A stretch of 64,000 nt of DNA from Cryptomeria japonica (taxonomy: Eukaryota > Streptophyta > Pinopsida > Cupressales > Cupressaceae): the NCBI RefSeq assembly GCF_030272615.1, contig NC_081407.1:137088897-137152896 (forward strand), given 5' to 3'. The notes under the pieces were generated by a model. That model ran no database searches. It was given only the letters and a program-made list of their open reading frames with translations, and was not told where the DNA came from. Position numbers and translations under genes: made by a program. Below are positions 22,880 to 34,416 of the stretch, in pieces; position 1 is the stretch's first letter; each line of letters begins with the position of its first letter.

Positions 22880-24667
22880 CTAGCTCTCTGCCTCTCTCTC
22901 ATTGCCAGCTAGAGGAGGTGGTACTAGCTGATCAGTGTCCTATCGGGGTACCCTAGCTCCCTCCGATCGAGCCATATACTATGAATATGGAACAACCTAG
23001 TGTGCCACTGAGACTGCTACACTATACGTGGCAGCATAATAGGTTGCCCAACTCATCTGATGCAAAACCTCTCACTGGAGAGTATCTTGCTCTGCTTTGA
23101 CCTCAGTAAGTTGTTGATCACACTTTGCTTGAACCTCAGCAAGCTGTGTCTACACCACTGTCAACTATGACTGCAAACCTACCAATCTATCCCTCACAGA
23201 CCGTGTTTCATCCACTGCACCCTGCTCTCTCACATGATCTTTGCCTCCCTCTCTGCCTCCTTGCTCATCTCTCCATTGTCTCACCTACCTAGGAGCTACT
23301 TTCTCCTCCTCTCCTCCACCCTCTTCTGCCCTAACACCGCTAGCCTCAACCCCAATAGCCCCTAGAGACCCACCCTCCCCTCTTTGTTGCTATCACTATC
23401 TCACTCCGGTTGGTATCCTACTGCTACTAGCCCCAGGATCACCTCCTGCTCACCTAGGCGTATCTGCTCTCTGACCCTACACCTGTCCTCATCCTTGTAC
23501 CTAACCCAGTACCTGTGCCTATGTTGGGGCCTCATCCTCAACCTCCTCTATGAGAGGTGCATGCTCTGCAAGATCTGTGAATCTAGGAAATGGATGTCTC
23601 TGGAACCAATCCCTATACTGGGGCAATACCCTCGCATCTGCAACATCCTCCAAATAATCCCATCACTATCATTGTACACTGACTAACTCCTGCATGCTCA
23701 CCCTATAGGATAACTGTGGAGCCCATCCGCATCTCTCCTCATCTCCATATCGGGCATAGGATATAAACTCCTACGACATACCTTGTGCTCTGCCATACTG
23801 CCTCATAACCCTAGAAACTACAAACTACTCAATGATGGACATCGCCTTGCCAATAAGAGGATGATTCATAAACATATCCTTCCTCTACCCTCTCCATTCA
23901 TCCCATAGCTCTAGACCCCTATATGGTCTCTATACTACCATGATCAAATCATTGAGTTGTCTCCTCCAATAATCTGTCTTGCCCAGATGGAGCTGAGTGA
24001 CATAACCTAAATAACAATATACAATAGGCTGGTGTGGCTCTCTAGTATCATCTACTATCAGTTTGCATACTAGGATGTGCTCCCATGCCCATATCTACAA
24101 AACTAAGACTCTTGCTGCCATGATCTTCCCATCCCTATATGCAACCTCATGCATCTCATGATACATATGGGCTAACAAACAAGATCCCCACCCTAATCTC
24201 TCAGGATGAGTCAATAGTCTCTTGAGCATCCTAGCCCAGCCACACAGAAAACCCTGATGTCCCCAGTCTGGCATAACAAAACACCCAATGATACCTGCTA
24301 ACACGCATGCTAGCAGAAACTACTCACTATACCTAGTCATCAGAACATCCCATGTGATGGCCCGCTTAAGGATCATCTCATCATGGAATATCCATCTCAA
24401 AGCTAAGATACCCGACTGTTGTGCAAAATCATAATCGGCCTTATCACTAATGAATGGAATCCTAAGAATCTAGTAGACATCCTCAGGTGTGATAGTCATC
24501 TCTCCTATAGGTAAATGGAAGGTATTATGCTCTAAATGAAACCGCTCTGCTAATACGGTCAACATCCCATGATTTACACAGATATCTGGCATCTAAAGAA
24601 GGTGTCCAAAACCGCACAAATCAATATGTGCCCTATCTGCATCTAATAAACAACAAACTAATCCCAT
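22880..24667 (-). pseudogene. Antisense ORF with plant mobile domain in Gypsy B
   Basis: On the - strand one frame of 596 codons runs from ATG at 24667 to TAG at 22880 with about ten or more internal stops and no net frameshift. The N-terminal half has the plant mobile domain (PMD, also called aminotransferase-like): LAERFHLEHNTFHLPIGEM, TITPEDVY, LRIPFI, GIIGCFVMPDWGHQ, LLAHMYHEMHEVAYRDGK. Then come PQYRDWFQRHPFPRFTDLA, a Pro- and Gly-rich linker and a coiled-coil end (TQLAEVQAKCDQQLTEVKAE). PMD proteins act in gene silencing in plants and are known inside transposons. Its role here is not known. The frame could start upstream of 24667, but a stop occurs near 24750. Confidence 0.8.
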
Positions 24668-25326
24668 TGTAGGTGGATACACACATCGAAACAAGATATC
24701 TGGCAACCGAATTTGCAAAATCAACCATAAACACTATCAGCACATGATCCAAATTGCACTACAAATATGCTAAACATGCTTGCAAAACCAAATATACAAA
24801 ATGCAAAATCAAAATTTGATATTTTGACCCTAAAACATGCTTGCTATTTTTTATACGAGTTTTCATAGAAGGGCAAAATTTCGTACGAATCAGGATTATA
24901 CATCGCACGACAAACTATCATAATACGAAAAAACATTATACATTGCAGAAAAAAAATGGGCACTCAAGAACAAGTTCATATGAGACATGGGACAACACCG
25001 AACAACAAAACCTATATGCCCATACGATAAAACACTCAGGCGATAGTTTATCATACAAGAAATGGTCTTATCTCGCACGATAAACCATGAGACATGACTT
25101 TAAACGACTTAAAAACACAAAAAAAATAATCAAAATTCAAAATTTAAGAAGTCAAACAGGCTTAAGATCAATCACTTACCATTGGGTCATAGTTTCACGA
25201 TTGATTATGTTGTCTCTGGTGCTCAAAACGGTGCTCCTGGATTGGAATGGCTATTTTTCTTTGCAGAGGGCCTTTTAAAATTTCAAACTTGGAGAGGTGA
25301 AAATGACTTGAAAATGACACATAACC
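24668..25326. other. Leader of the antisense ORF
   Basis: No gene. Words such as TCGTACGA, CGCACGA and TACGA recur between 24850 and 25080; similar words, in the other orientation, occur in the sense leader (13030-13140). Confidence 0.4.
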
Positions 25327-25334
25327 CTTATATA
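25327..25334 (-). promoter_or_regulatory. Possible TATA box for the antisense ORF
   Basis: TATATAAG on the - strand lies about 660 bases upstream of the antisense ATG, with an AT-rich surround. It would drive a transcript across the plant mobile domain frame. Confidence 0.4.
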
Positions 25335-25729
25335 GCCAAAACCCTAATTTTTCAACTTGCTCTGATAAACGTCAAACTTGTACCCTAAACTAAATCGACG
25401 GTCTTGATTCCATTTTCGGGATCGAAATTGAAATCCAAGATCATCCTCCTAGTCAATTTTGCACAACTAAGACCACTTAAGTGCCTTCATCAACTGCTCA
25501 TTCTCCTCTTCAATTTGTGCTCAATTTCTCGTTAATCAATGCTAAATCTCAATTTATTTCTCTAATCAACTCTGATTTTAATTTTTCAACATCAATCATC
25601 ATGCTCAAATAACTTATCATCGCTCAAAAAAAATTCTTAAAATCACTGTGCAACACTCGCTATCTTCCGATTTCGCTACCGAGGGGGCATACTCATGACC
25701 TCAAAGTCGAGAATTTCTTTCAAAAATAT

Positions 25730-26260
25730 TCATTATAAGTCGAGCAGCTAAGCTTCATCAAATCAATCTCTAGGGGCATATCAATTTCATCACTTCAAAT
25801 CAAGTTGATATTGTCTTTGTTTGAATCAGTCTCTTAACGTTAATCAGTTGCATCACTTTTCATCAAGTTGATTATTCGTTTAAACTCAATCAAGGGTTTA
25901 AAGAGTATCTTTGATCAAACTCAATCTAAGCAGGTGTTCAGTTTCATCCAATCAAATCAAGCTGGACAATTTACCTTCACTCGTTGTATTTTGATCCATC
26001 AAGTTCAAGACCAGTTTTTCTCTTCGCTCACTGTGTCTAGTTCAATCAAGTTCTAGATTAGTAAGATTCGCTTCTTGATCAATCAAGTTCAAGTTCGGTA
26101 TCTTTTCTCTTCATCAGTCTTAGTTCAATCAAGTTTAGGATCAGTTTTGCTTTAATCAACTCTGTTTAGTTTCATAGCTTCAAAATAGGCTGAATACCTC
26201 GCTCTTCATCTAGTTCGTGATCAATCAAGTTCAGAACTGGTATCTTCTAGACATCAACAA
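25730..26260. repeat. Degenerate TCAATCAAGTTC repeats
   Basis: Variants of TCAATCAAGTTCAAG occur at least seven times at irregular spacing up to the 3' LTR, for example near 25998, 26041, 26078, 26129 and 26221. No gene is seen in 25335-26308. Confidence 0.6.
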
Positions 26261-26295
26261 TTCTTTGAACCAACACGTTGCTCGCACATTAATTC

Positions 26296-26308
26296 AAAGA
26301 GGGGCAAA
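26296..26308 (+). promoter_or_regulatory. Polypurine tract of B
   Basis: CAAAGAGGGGCAAA directly precedes the 3' LTR; it would prime plus-strand synthesis. Confidence 0.7.
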
Positions 26309-27304
26309 TGTAATACCCTAAAAATGGTCATCTAAACCATGGGCCCCTAATCTCGACAACATCACCAAGGTCCTAACCAAAGGCAATTAGATTAATCTTG
26401 AGCACACAATTAATTTCTTAAATCGCCAATGTCACATGGCAAATTAATCAAACAATATTAATTAAATATTTATTTAATTAATTGATCATTCCAAGTAAAT
26501 CATTTTAATCAATTATCCTATTTATTTTATTAAATATCCTAGCATGTTTAATTAATTAAATCAATTTGCCATTAAATCATCAAAAAAGGAATTAATTGAC
26601 AAAAAAGAATTAAAAATTGAAGAAAAATCTCAGAAAGCAATTAAAACAATTAAATATCAAAATTGAATGAAATAGAAAATAAATCAGTTTTTTTTTTACC
26701 TTAATTTTAGTTCAATTTCCTTTAAAACTGAGAAAAGCATCCAATCACATCAATTCACCCAGATTGTGCTTCCTCTTGGAAAATCTTGACCACTCATCAT
26801 CATTTGATCTCAGCCGTTGGTTTCTTTCTGAATTTTCTATAAATTCAGGCTCTCATCTCTCATTCAAGGATCATGGAGAATATATTGTTATCATGTTGGT
26901 TTTTCTCTAGGTTCATTGAGATTTTGCATTGAGATATTTTCATATTAGTTATTGCATCCTTATTAAATCATATAGCTTAATATTGCTTAAATCATGTTAG
27001 ATTAATCATGCATATCTAGCTTAAATCTTGCATTCATCTAGCTTAAATATTGCATTCATTTAGCTCAAATTCATGCTCATATAGATTAAAAATCCTTTGT
27101 TTAGATGTTGTCTAGTCACTGGTATTGCATATGAAATCTGAGAGCAAGACTAAACTGGTATCTACTAGAAGGAAATAGGTCACTTTGTAATGGTTTATGG
27201 TTCATTATTGATTATTGATTTACTAACCATGCATCTAATGACTTAATTGAAGTGTTGTGTATTCAAATATAGATATAGATACAAGTCCACTTTTCACACA
27301 CACA
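26309..27304 (+). mobile_element. Gypsy B 3' LTR
   Basis: 996 bases, colinear with the 5' LTR apart from small insertions, one of them a repeated TAGCTTAAAT...GCATTCAT unit near 27020-27060. It ends CACACACA and is followed by TTAAT, the target duplication in gag of A. Confidence 0.92.
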
Positions 27305-27890
27305 TTAATGAGTTGAGAACAATGGCTAATACATCTATCAACAAAGATACCTTGGTTGGGAAACTATCTACTTTTGAGCTTGAATAATTTGGACCTTCTA
27401 GAGCTGTGCAGTCTGAACCTGCTTTTCATGCATCTACATCTACAACTAGTAAGCAAGAGTGAAAAGATTTGTATGCAAAGGAATTGGAAGATATGAAGAG
27501 AGAAGATAATGAGTTTGAGAAACTTGAAGCACTATTTGCTAGAAGAGTGCCCAAAGGACTGGTAGAAAGTAAGTATGAAGGTAAAGCACCTTTTAAATGT
27601 TTTGCATGTAATAAAATTGGTCATTTTGCATCTAGATGTCTTGAAAGGAATTCAAGATTTGAAGAAAGAGTTAGAAGACCATTTAAGCCTAACCCTGGAT
27701 ATCAGAACAAGTAAAAGTACAAGAAAAATAGAGACAAATCATGCTACATAGCGGATGAGGAAGGCATTACTGATTCTGATAATGAACCGGCAAAATATTC
27801 TTTTAGTGGTTCCAGTAATGGGAAGGAATGGGTGTTCCTGGCTATCAAAGAAGATGATCCGGCACTGGAAGAGAAGGAAATTTCTACTAA
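27305..27890 (+). pseudogene. Copia A gag, C-terminal part
   Basis: The gag frame of A continues after B with INELRTMANTSINKDTLVGK. A CCHC zinc knuckle is intact (CFACNKIGHFASRC, about 27598-27640) and binds element RNA. A TAA at 27712-27714 stands 24 residues after the knuckle; the frame then goes on toward the protease. Stops near 27385 and 27460 also occur. Elements D and E have a stop at the same aligned place as the TAA. Confidence 0.85.
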
Positions 27891-28341
27891 AACTTAAGAT
27901 GAGGATGAATGGGTAATTGATAGCAGTTGTTCACATCATATGACTGGAGATAAAGGGAAGTTTCTATCTTTGCAATAATTTGATGGCAGACTAGTTAGAT
28001 TTGGAGATGACAAAGCATGTATGATCAAAGGAAAAGGAACTATATCATCAGATGGTAAGAATAATAATGACAATGTTTATTATGTTGAAGGTTTCAAGCA
28101 TAATCTCTTGAGTGTAGGACAATTGGTAGATAAGGGATTTCAATTACAGTTCAAGGATGGAAAATACAAAATCATTAACAGATCTAGTTTGGAGATTGCA
28201 ACTGGTACACATACAAAAGGTAATATATTTCATTTGAACTCCAGTGAGAATACATGTTTGATTATACAGATTGATGAGAGTTGGCTATGGCATAAAAGGC
28301 CGTGTCATGTAAATTTTGATTGCATTGTGAAGATCAGTTAG
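27891..28341 (+). pseudogene. Copia A protease and GAG-pre-integrase start
   Basis: The protease active site reads DEWVIDSSCSHHMTGD; the Gly of Asp-Ser-Gly is replaced by Ser, which should harm catalysis. VYYVEGFKHNLLSVGQL and IDESWLWHKR follow. Stops at about 27897 and 27977 break the frame. A small deletion near 28338 removes about a dozen bases compared with D and shifts the frame. Confidence 0.8.
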
Positions 28342-29120
28342 GGACATACCTAAGATCATGAAGCCCTATAATATGGTATGTAAAGAATGTCAAATGGGTA
28401 TACAGGTCAGAATCTCTTTTAGGAGTATACAAGATAAATCAAATGATGTTCTTGATCTTATTCATAATGATTTGTGTGGGCATGCTAGAGTTAAAAGTTT
28501 TCAAGGTGATAGATATTTCATGATAATTATTGATGATTATTCTAGAATGATGTGGGTTACTTGTCCAAAAGAGAAATCTAAAGCATTTGAAAAGTTTAAA
28601 ATCTTTAAGGATAAAGTGGAAACTAAGATAGGATTGAAGATTAAATGTTTGAGGTCATATCATGGTGGAGAATTCACATCCAGTGAGTTTAATAACTTTT
28701 GTGAGAATCATGGTATAAGAAGACAATTTTCTGCTCCCCTAACACCTTAGTAAAATGGATTTGTGGAAAGGAAGAACAAAACTATCTTGGATGTTGCTAG
28801 AATATTGATGATGGAAGCTAGTCTACCTCATATCTATTGGAGAGAAACAATGAGCACAACGGTTTATACATTCAACAGTGTACATATCAAAGGAGAAACC
28901 GGTAAGACACCTTATGAATTATGGTTTGGAAATACACCTACAGTTAAGTATTTCAGAATTTTTGGTAGTAAATGTTATGTCAGGAGAGATGATATCATTG
29001 GGAAATTTGATCCTAGATGTGATGAAGGATATTTCTTGGTTATTCTAATGAAAGCAAAGCATATAGATGTTATAACAAGAGATTGCAGAGAATTGTGGAG
29101 AGTGTTAATGTCAAAGTAGA
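28342..29120 (+). pseudogene. Copia A integrase
   Basis: The zinc ligands CKECQMG are present. In the core the first Asp is in IHNDLCG and the Glu in GFVERKNKT, but the second Asp is replaced by Tyr (LRSYHGGEF). Two adjacent stops lie near 28748. The C-terminal part (PYELWFGNTP, FGSKCYVRRD) runs to about 29100, where the frame shifts. Confidence 0.82.
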
Positions 29121-29899
29121 TGAGCTAAACAGAAGTCAAATAAGAGTTTATGAGAAGGAACTGATAGTGGAAATGATTATATATGAACTAGTAACACCCT
29201 TACTGGAACAAAGTGTTGAACCAGTTACTCCAACAGTATTAGAGAATTCTACAATAACTAAAGAATAGGGAAGAGGAATCGAAAGTCAGAAGACTCCTAG
29301 GCATGTGAGATTGAATCATTCAGAAGATCAGATCATTTGGGATAAGAGCAATGGAGTGATGACAAGAAGAAGACTAGCAACTAATGAGGCATGTTTAATT
29401 TTACAAGATGAACTGGTATCGATAATTGAGGCATGTAAAGATTAATATTGGTTGAGAGCTATGGAAGAAGAATTAGATCGAATTGAGAAAAATAACACAT
29501 GGACCTTGGTTCCCCGGCATAAAAATAAAAATGTTATCAGAACTAAATGGGTTTTTAGGAATAAATTGAATGAGGATGGTAAATTTATAAGGAATAAGGC
29601 TAGATTGGTTTGTAAAGGATATTCTTAGAAGGGAGGAATTGATTATGGAGAGACTTTTGCACCTGTAGCTAGGATCGAAGCTATAAGATTATTTCTTGCC
29701 TATGTTGCTTATAAAAACTATAAGGTTTATCAGATGGATGTCAAATGTGCATTTTTGAATGGGGATCTCGATGAGGAAGTTTATATTGAGCAACCTGATG
29801 GTTTTTCACTATTAGATGATACAAATATGGTTTGCAGGTTAAGAAAAGCTTTATATGGATTGAAACAAGCACCTAGAGCTTGGTATGAAAGGTTGGATA
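29121..29899 (+). pseudogene. Copia A linker and N-terminal reverse transcriptase
   Basis: An acidic linker leads to TWTLVPRHKNKNVIRTKWVF (about 29500), [25 protein letters not shown] and [20 protein letters not shown] (29734-29793), then [13 protein letters not shown]. Stops occur near 29266, 29443 and 29626. Element H is inserted at 29900 and the domain resumes at 35676. Confidence 0.85.
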
Positions 29900-30708
29900 T
29901 GTTAGGATTCCCACGGATACTGAGAGTGGGGGGGGTGAATCAATATCTGACTGGTGTATAGAATTTCTTAACTTAAAACATGTAGAACATATTATAATAG
30001 TGTACCGGTAAGAAAGAAATAATGCAATAAACAGAATTAAGAACATCCACATGAAAAGCACACCATAACACAAGGATTTAACGAGGAAACCCAGTGTGGG
30101 AAAACCCTCAGTGGGATTTGTGACCCACAATATCCACTTACTGGCCAATAAGAGAATATTACTTACAAAAGGGGCCTGCACATGCAGGAAGGCCAATTGC
30201 CTAGAGCTCACTGCTCAAATAGGAAGTCTCACTGACTTACAATGTGGAGTATACAAATCCAATATCTTGTACTGCTTTACAATAGCATCTATAATGCCTC
30301 ATCTAGTACCGATTGCTGCTCTACTACTTACATAAACCCTTTAACCTATATTTCGCATAATAGGTCTGCCTTAATATTTTTCATACATTACTTTCTTCCC
30401 TTCCTTACTCATTTTAAAATGTCTACAATGATCTCTTTTATATACAAGAGTCATTTTACAATATGTCAAGTCATCTTACAAAGTCTTACAATAATAAACA
30501 AAATATAATATAACAAAATCATGTCAGCCTTTGTGCCAGTATACTTCCTTTCTCTATGCCGATGTTGGTGTCCTGAGTGCCGGTGTAGAGTGTGATCTGC
30601 TAATGTCGGTGCACTAACTTGTCGGTGCCATAGGATTTGTAAGGTTGCCATTAATGACAAAACCTTCAATCACATACAATGTCTCATTGGAGTGTGCATA
30701 TGCCAATA
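29900..30708 (-). mobile_element. Element H 3' LTR
   Basis: 809 bases; the + strand shows TGTTAGG at the left and CCAATA (CCAACA in the other copy) at the right. It has the conserved GGGAAAACCCTCAGTGGG module (30098-30115) and an AGGCCAATTGCCTAGAGCTCACTG stretch that is also found in the LTRs of D and E and, in part, A. Confidence 0.88.
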
Positions 30709-30912
30709 ATCTCCCCCTTTGGCATTGATGGCAACACTCATAAGAAATTTCAAAAGTGTATCCAAAAAAAATGTGAAGTCTAAAAATGTTACCAAAAATG
30801 TGTGTGCTCCCTCTGAGTACATGATTCCTGTGATATTGAATTTTCTCATCCCACTACTCTCCCTTTGGCATCAATGACAAAGGTTGTCAAGATGTCAGTA
30901 GAGTTTGTAGTT
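30709..30912 (-). other. Polypurine tract and 3' leader of H
   Basis: CTCCCCCTTT (30711-30720) is the polypurine tract on the - strand. GGCATTGATGGCAAC beside it pairs with GTTGCCATTAATG (about 30644-30656) inside the LTR. No gene. Confidence 0.65.
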
Positions 30913-33900
30913 TCAACCTTGTAACTGGGTAGTTACAATTTGAAATAGATCCACCAAAATCAAGTTTATACTCTCCATAAGCTTTTTGCTATCTCTTATT
31001 ACTATCTCTGTTCTCTTAGCTGTACCCGTGAGATGCTGCAAATGCTCTGTCAGTGTTTCCTGTCCTTGTATTAGTGCCTCAGATACTTCCTTCCGCAGTG
31101 ATGCTAGATAGTCCAATCTTGGACTCAGTTTTAATCTTAGATGCTTTGCCTTATTCACTATTCTCTCCTTTTCTCTTTCCAATTTAAGTAATTCTTCCTC
31201 AAAATTTGTTATCTTCTGTTCAAAAACTAATAGTGTATCAGGTGAGTTGAAAAAATTATCTACAAGTTTATTGATTTCATCCTGTACCTTGCTCATCTTC
31301 TTATCAATATCTACAGTCAAAAAGTTTGTCTTACAAGTGTCTTTGTAAAGAGTTTTGTACTCTTTCAATAAATTACATAGTTCCGGTAGAAGTGTCAAAA
31401 TCTCTGGTACACTTCTTTATTTGCTCATCAAAGAATTTTTGCTTTTCAATACCTACTTTATCCGTCAATGTCTCTTCCTTTATTTTCTCAATGTTTTATG
31501 TGATATATTTACACAAGGTATCAAGTTGTCCTAAAGAATCTTTATTGTCTATATTATAGTTAGGAGCAATTACCTTCAAAATTGGTATGGTGTCATCTAT
31601 TGCCTTATAAGCTTGTGAGTTGTAGTTTGTTATCTTTTTAATTGAATCTAATAGTACCTCAGTCACATTAGTTGATTTGTAGCTTGATGATGAACCAACA
31701 TTCTGAGTTCCTGTTCCGGAGCCTTTTGCTCTGTTTGTTTCTCTATTTACTGCATTGTCTCAGTTTGAGTCTGATTTTCTACCTTATGCTCTTTGTCATT
31801 TGCCGGTTTCTTCTGTGTATTATCAGTTTTCTCAACTACCAGAGGCTCACTAGCCATTTCAGTTTTATCAGCTGAATCTTTGTCTACCACAATATTGATC
31901 TTTTGAGTATCAACATCCATAGTGTATAATATTTTAGGATTAGGATTACCATCCTCTACATCCATACTTTCAGCTGTCGGTTGATCTTTTGTAACTATTG
32001 TTTTTACCAATGGATTAATAAAAGGAGGTGGGGGTAAGTTGTCTTTAACTTTGATACTAGGTGGTCCACCAACTTTACCTTTACCCTTGTCTCTTTCTTT
32101 CTGATATACCTTTATAGGTTTGTGACTTATGTATTCTTCTTGTTTTTCTTCTTCCACTAGGAAAATGTCCCATTCATTTTCTGTCTCCTCAATCACCTCA
32201 TTAACTCTTCCAACCATTAAAGCAATGTGTCGGTGTGTAGTAGAAAATACTGACCGGTTGGCTTGAGCAATTAAGTCATCAATTTCTTTGGGTGAATTCA
32301 CCGGATATACAGCAAGTATCTTTTCAATCTTTATTTTCTTGTCTTGTTCTATTACTGCTTGTCTTCTTGCTTCCAGTCTCTTAAATAGTTCATCTGGAAC
32401 TTCATCTACTACTTCGATCAAAAATTTCTTATACATATCCATATGTAATATAACACTATTTTCAACTTGTTCTTTTTCATTAGCTGTCAGAGTGTCATAT
32501 ATTTTCTCTATATTTTTCAGTTTCCCTTCCTCTGTTATTTCATTGAACAGTATGTCAAAAGGGCCCAAGTCCTTATTTATCCTCTTCTTCTTTTTGGGTG
32601 TCAGTTTCTTCTTCTTTGGTGTAGCCTTTCTTACCAGAGATCTCATTGCTTGTTGTTTTTGTCTTGTCCTCCTAGGTGAGGGTGTGGTTGTCAGTGAGGG
32701 GTCTCTTTTCCTTACAACTCTCTTGAAGTTGTAGGCATGTCACTCTCTAAAGAAGTACCTACCGGTGATAGGTGAGTTTCAGGTTGTGGAGCTGCTAACT
32801 CATCCTTTGTTATACTAGTTTTCTTTAACACATCTTATTTAATGGCCTTTGCCTATCTAGAACCTTTTCTTACAACTGCCTCAACCTATTTCACTCTTTT
32901 CTTTGATTGTATTTGGCTTTCAATAGTTTCTGCACTACCAAATATTTCTTCCTTAGGTTCTCTAGGGGCTTCCAGAAGTGCTTTAGCATAAGTTTCAATT
33001 ATATGATCATCTATTTCGTAGCCCATCTCTGTTACCCATATTGTCCTGGGGATGACTGCTTCCATCCAGATCTCATCCTTCTTGATTACAAAGCATATTT
33101 CATCTTTATATCTGTCAACAATATTTTGTGATAACCTGATTCTTTTCTTCATTTTGACCTTTAGTGCTTGAAAGAAATCATGGATATTGTTTTCCTTATC
33201 TTCTCCCATATTATTGAATAGTTCTGTTAACTGTTTACCTACCGGTATATCATATCCAAGTTCTTTGTAGCCTATACCGGGAACCTGTTTGGTTATATGT
33301 AGCATCAGACATACTAGCAGATTTCCAAACCTGAAAGTTCCTTTCTTGTCCTTCTTAATCTTGCCTAAGTTGTCAATTAATTCATCCTTCAACCACTCAT
33401 ATATATCAATCTTTGCATTATCAGTGACCATATCATAAGCACTCTTAATGCATAAACTTAAAACTGAATTAAGTCTATTTGCATGAGTAGCTTTATACCC
33501 TAATATCATGCTGATAAATCTCACATTAATGTCTGTTACATCATTTACTCTTAAGGACCTTTTTTCGGATGTTGCACCAGTTAGGTTTGTAACTAGGTCA
33601 TTGGATACCTTCTTAGTTTTGTCTGGCCTTTTACCGGTGGTCGGTAACCCTGTGATAGCTTTCACAGCTTCCTTAGTGATTTTGTGGATTGCATCTAGCC
33701 AGAAAAATTCACCATGTACCCTGCTTAAGACTATCCTAATCACATCCTTGGGGAATTCAGGAATGCTAAGGATCTCTGTAAATCCTAGGGTTTCAATGAT
33801 CTTGTGGTCATCTTTTACATTGCTAGATTTATCACATATCATAGTTTTAAACATGGTTTTGATTTCTTCATCTCCTAGTTCCTCAATGTTATAGTGAATG

Positions 33901-34073
33901 TAAATTATGGGATCTTCAACATAAACAATTCCCTTACAAATTTGGGAAAAAGCACCTAAGGTATCATCTTTCTTGGCTACCTCAGGAACTAATTGAAATA
34001 CGGGCCTAGGTTTTTTTATAACTTTGACAACAATAGGGTTTGCTATATATTCAATTGCAGAGGTGGATGCCAT
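30913..34073 (-). pseudogene. ORF2 of element H, unknown protein
   Basis: The true ATG is at 34073 and the last stop at 30913. The first 395 codons are open: a conserved domain with VYVEDPI, YNIEELGDEEIK, IVLSRVHGEFFWLD, HKITKEAVKAITGLPTTG, LLVCLMLHITK, YKDEICFVIKKD and TIWVTEMGYEID. After 32886 come stops and a frameshift near 32735, then a Lys-rich part (KATPKKKKLTPKKKK), a helical middle with VPDELFKRLEARRQ, and after more shifts a coiled-coil end (31398-30913) without similarity I know. No catalytic motif, signal peptide or membrane segment is visible. It sits where pol should be. Function unknown; homologous to ORF2 of G and C. Confidence 0.75.
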
Positions 34074-34416
34074 GATAAAAATACCTTTTACTGCCTTTAG
34101 GATGGATGATTGCTTGAAGTGTTCTTGCCTCTTGCTCGAAATTCCTTAGCTTGGAATCTTAGCACTCTTCGTAGGCTTGAAATCTCGGTGAAATGAAATA
34201 GAGCCAAAACCTCAAATTTATAGTGTCTTTTCGCCATCTACCATATTAAATGCATGCCGGTTAAGTATTCACTTAACATTGTCTTCCGGTAATAAATAAT
34301 TTTCAACTTCTTATCTCTAACCAAGGGAATAATAGCACATGTGTCATTAGATTGCCAAACCCTCAAGGAAACTTTCTTCAATTAGATGAAGAACTTTCTG
34401 CCGATGGAGCACTGCT
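34074..34416 (-). other. Spacer between ORF1 and ORF2 of H
   Basis: About 340 bases without a gene on either strand. A comparable spacer of about 480 bases stands at the same place in C. Confidence 0.6.

Larger units (their letters stand above)
10528..27304 (+). mobile_element. Gypsy element B, Tat lineage, complete between LTRs
   Basis: Total length is 16,777 bases. The LTRs (10528-11498 and 26309-27304) both begin TGTAATACC and end CACACACA, and TTAAT is repeated at 10523-10527 and 27305-27309. The order gag, protease, reverse transcriptase, RNase H, integrase is that of Gypsy. A second RNase H of the archaeal type after the first, and a long 3' region, place it in the Tat group by what is known of plant elements. 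The 3' region carries a reading frame on the other strand with a plant mobile domain. All genes are broken, and the LTRs differ at a few percent of positions by eye. Confidence 0.92.

Noticed and set aside
23241-23686. Open frames on the + strand rich in Pro, Ser and Leu
   Set aside because: They are the reverse of the Pro/Gly-rich linker of the plant mobile domain frame on the - strand, which has recognisable protein motifs.
32288-32734. Hydrophobic open frame on the + strand that looks like a membrane protein
   Set aside because: It is the mirror of the Lys-rich part of ORF2 in H; codons AAG/AAA on one strand give Phe and Leu on the other.
33508-33894. 128-codon + strand frame
   Set aside because: It lies fully within the well-conserved ORF2 domain of the - strand and has no motif of its own.
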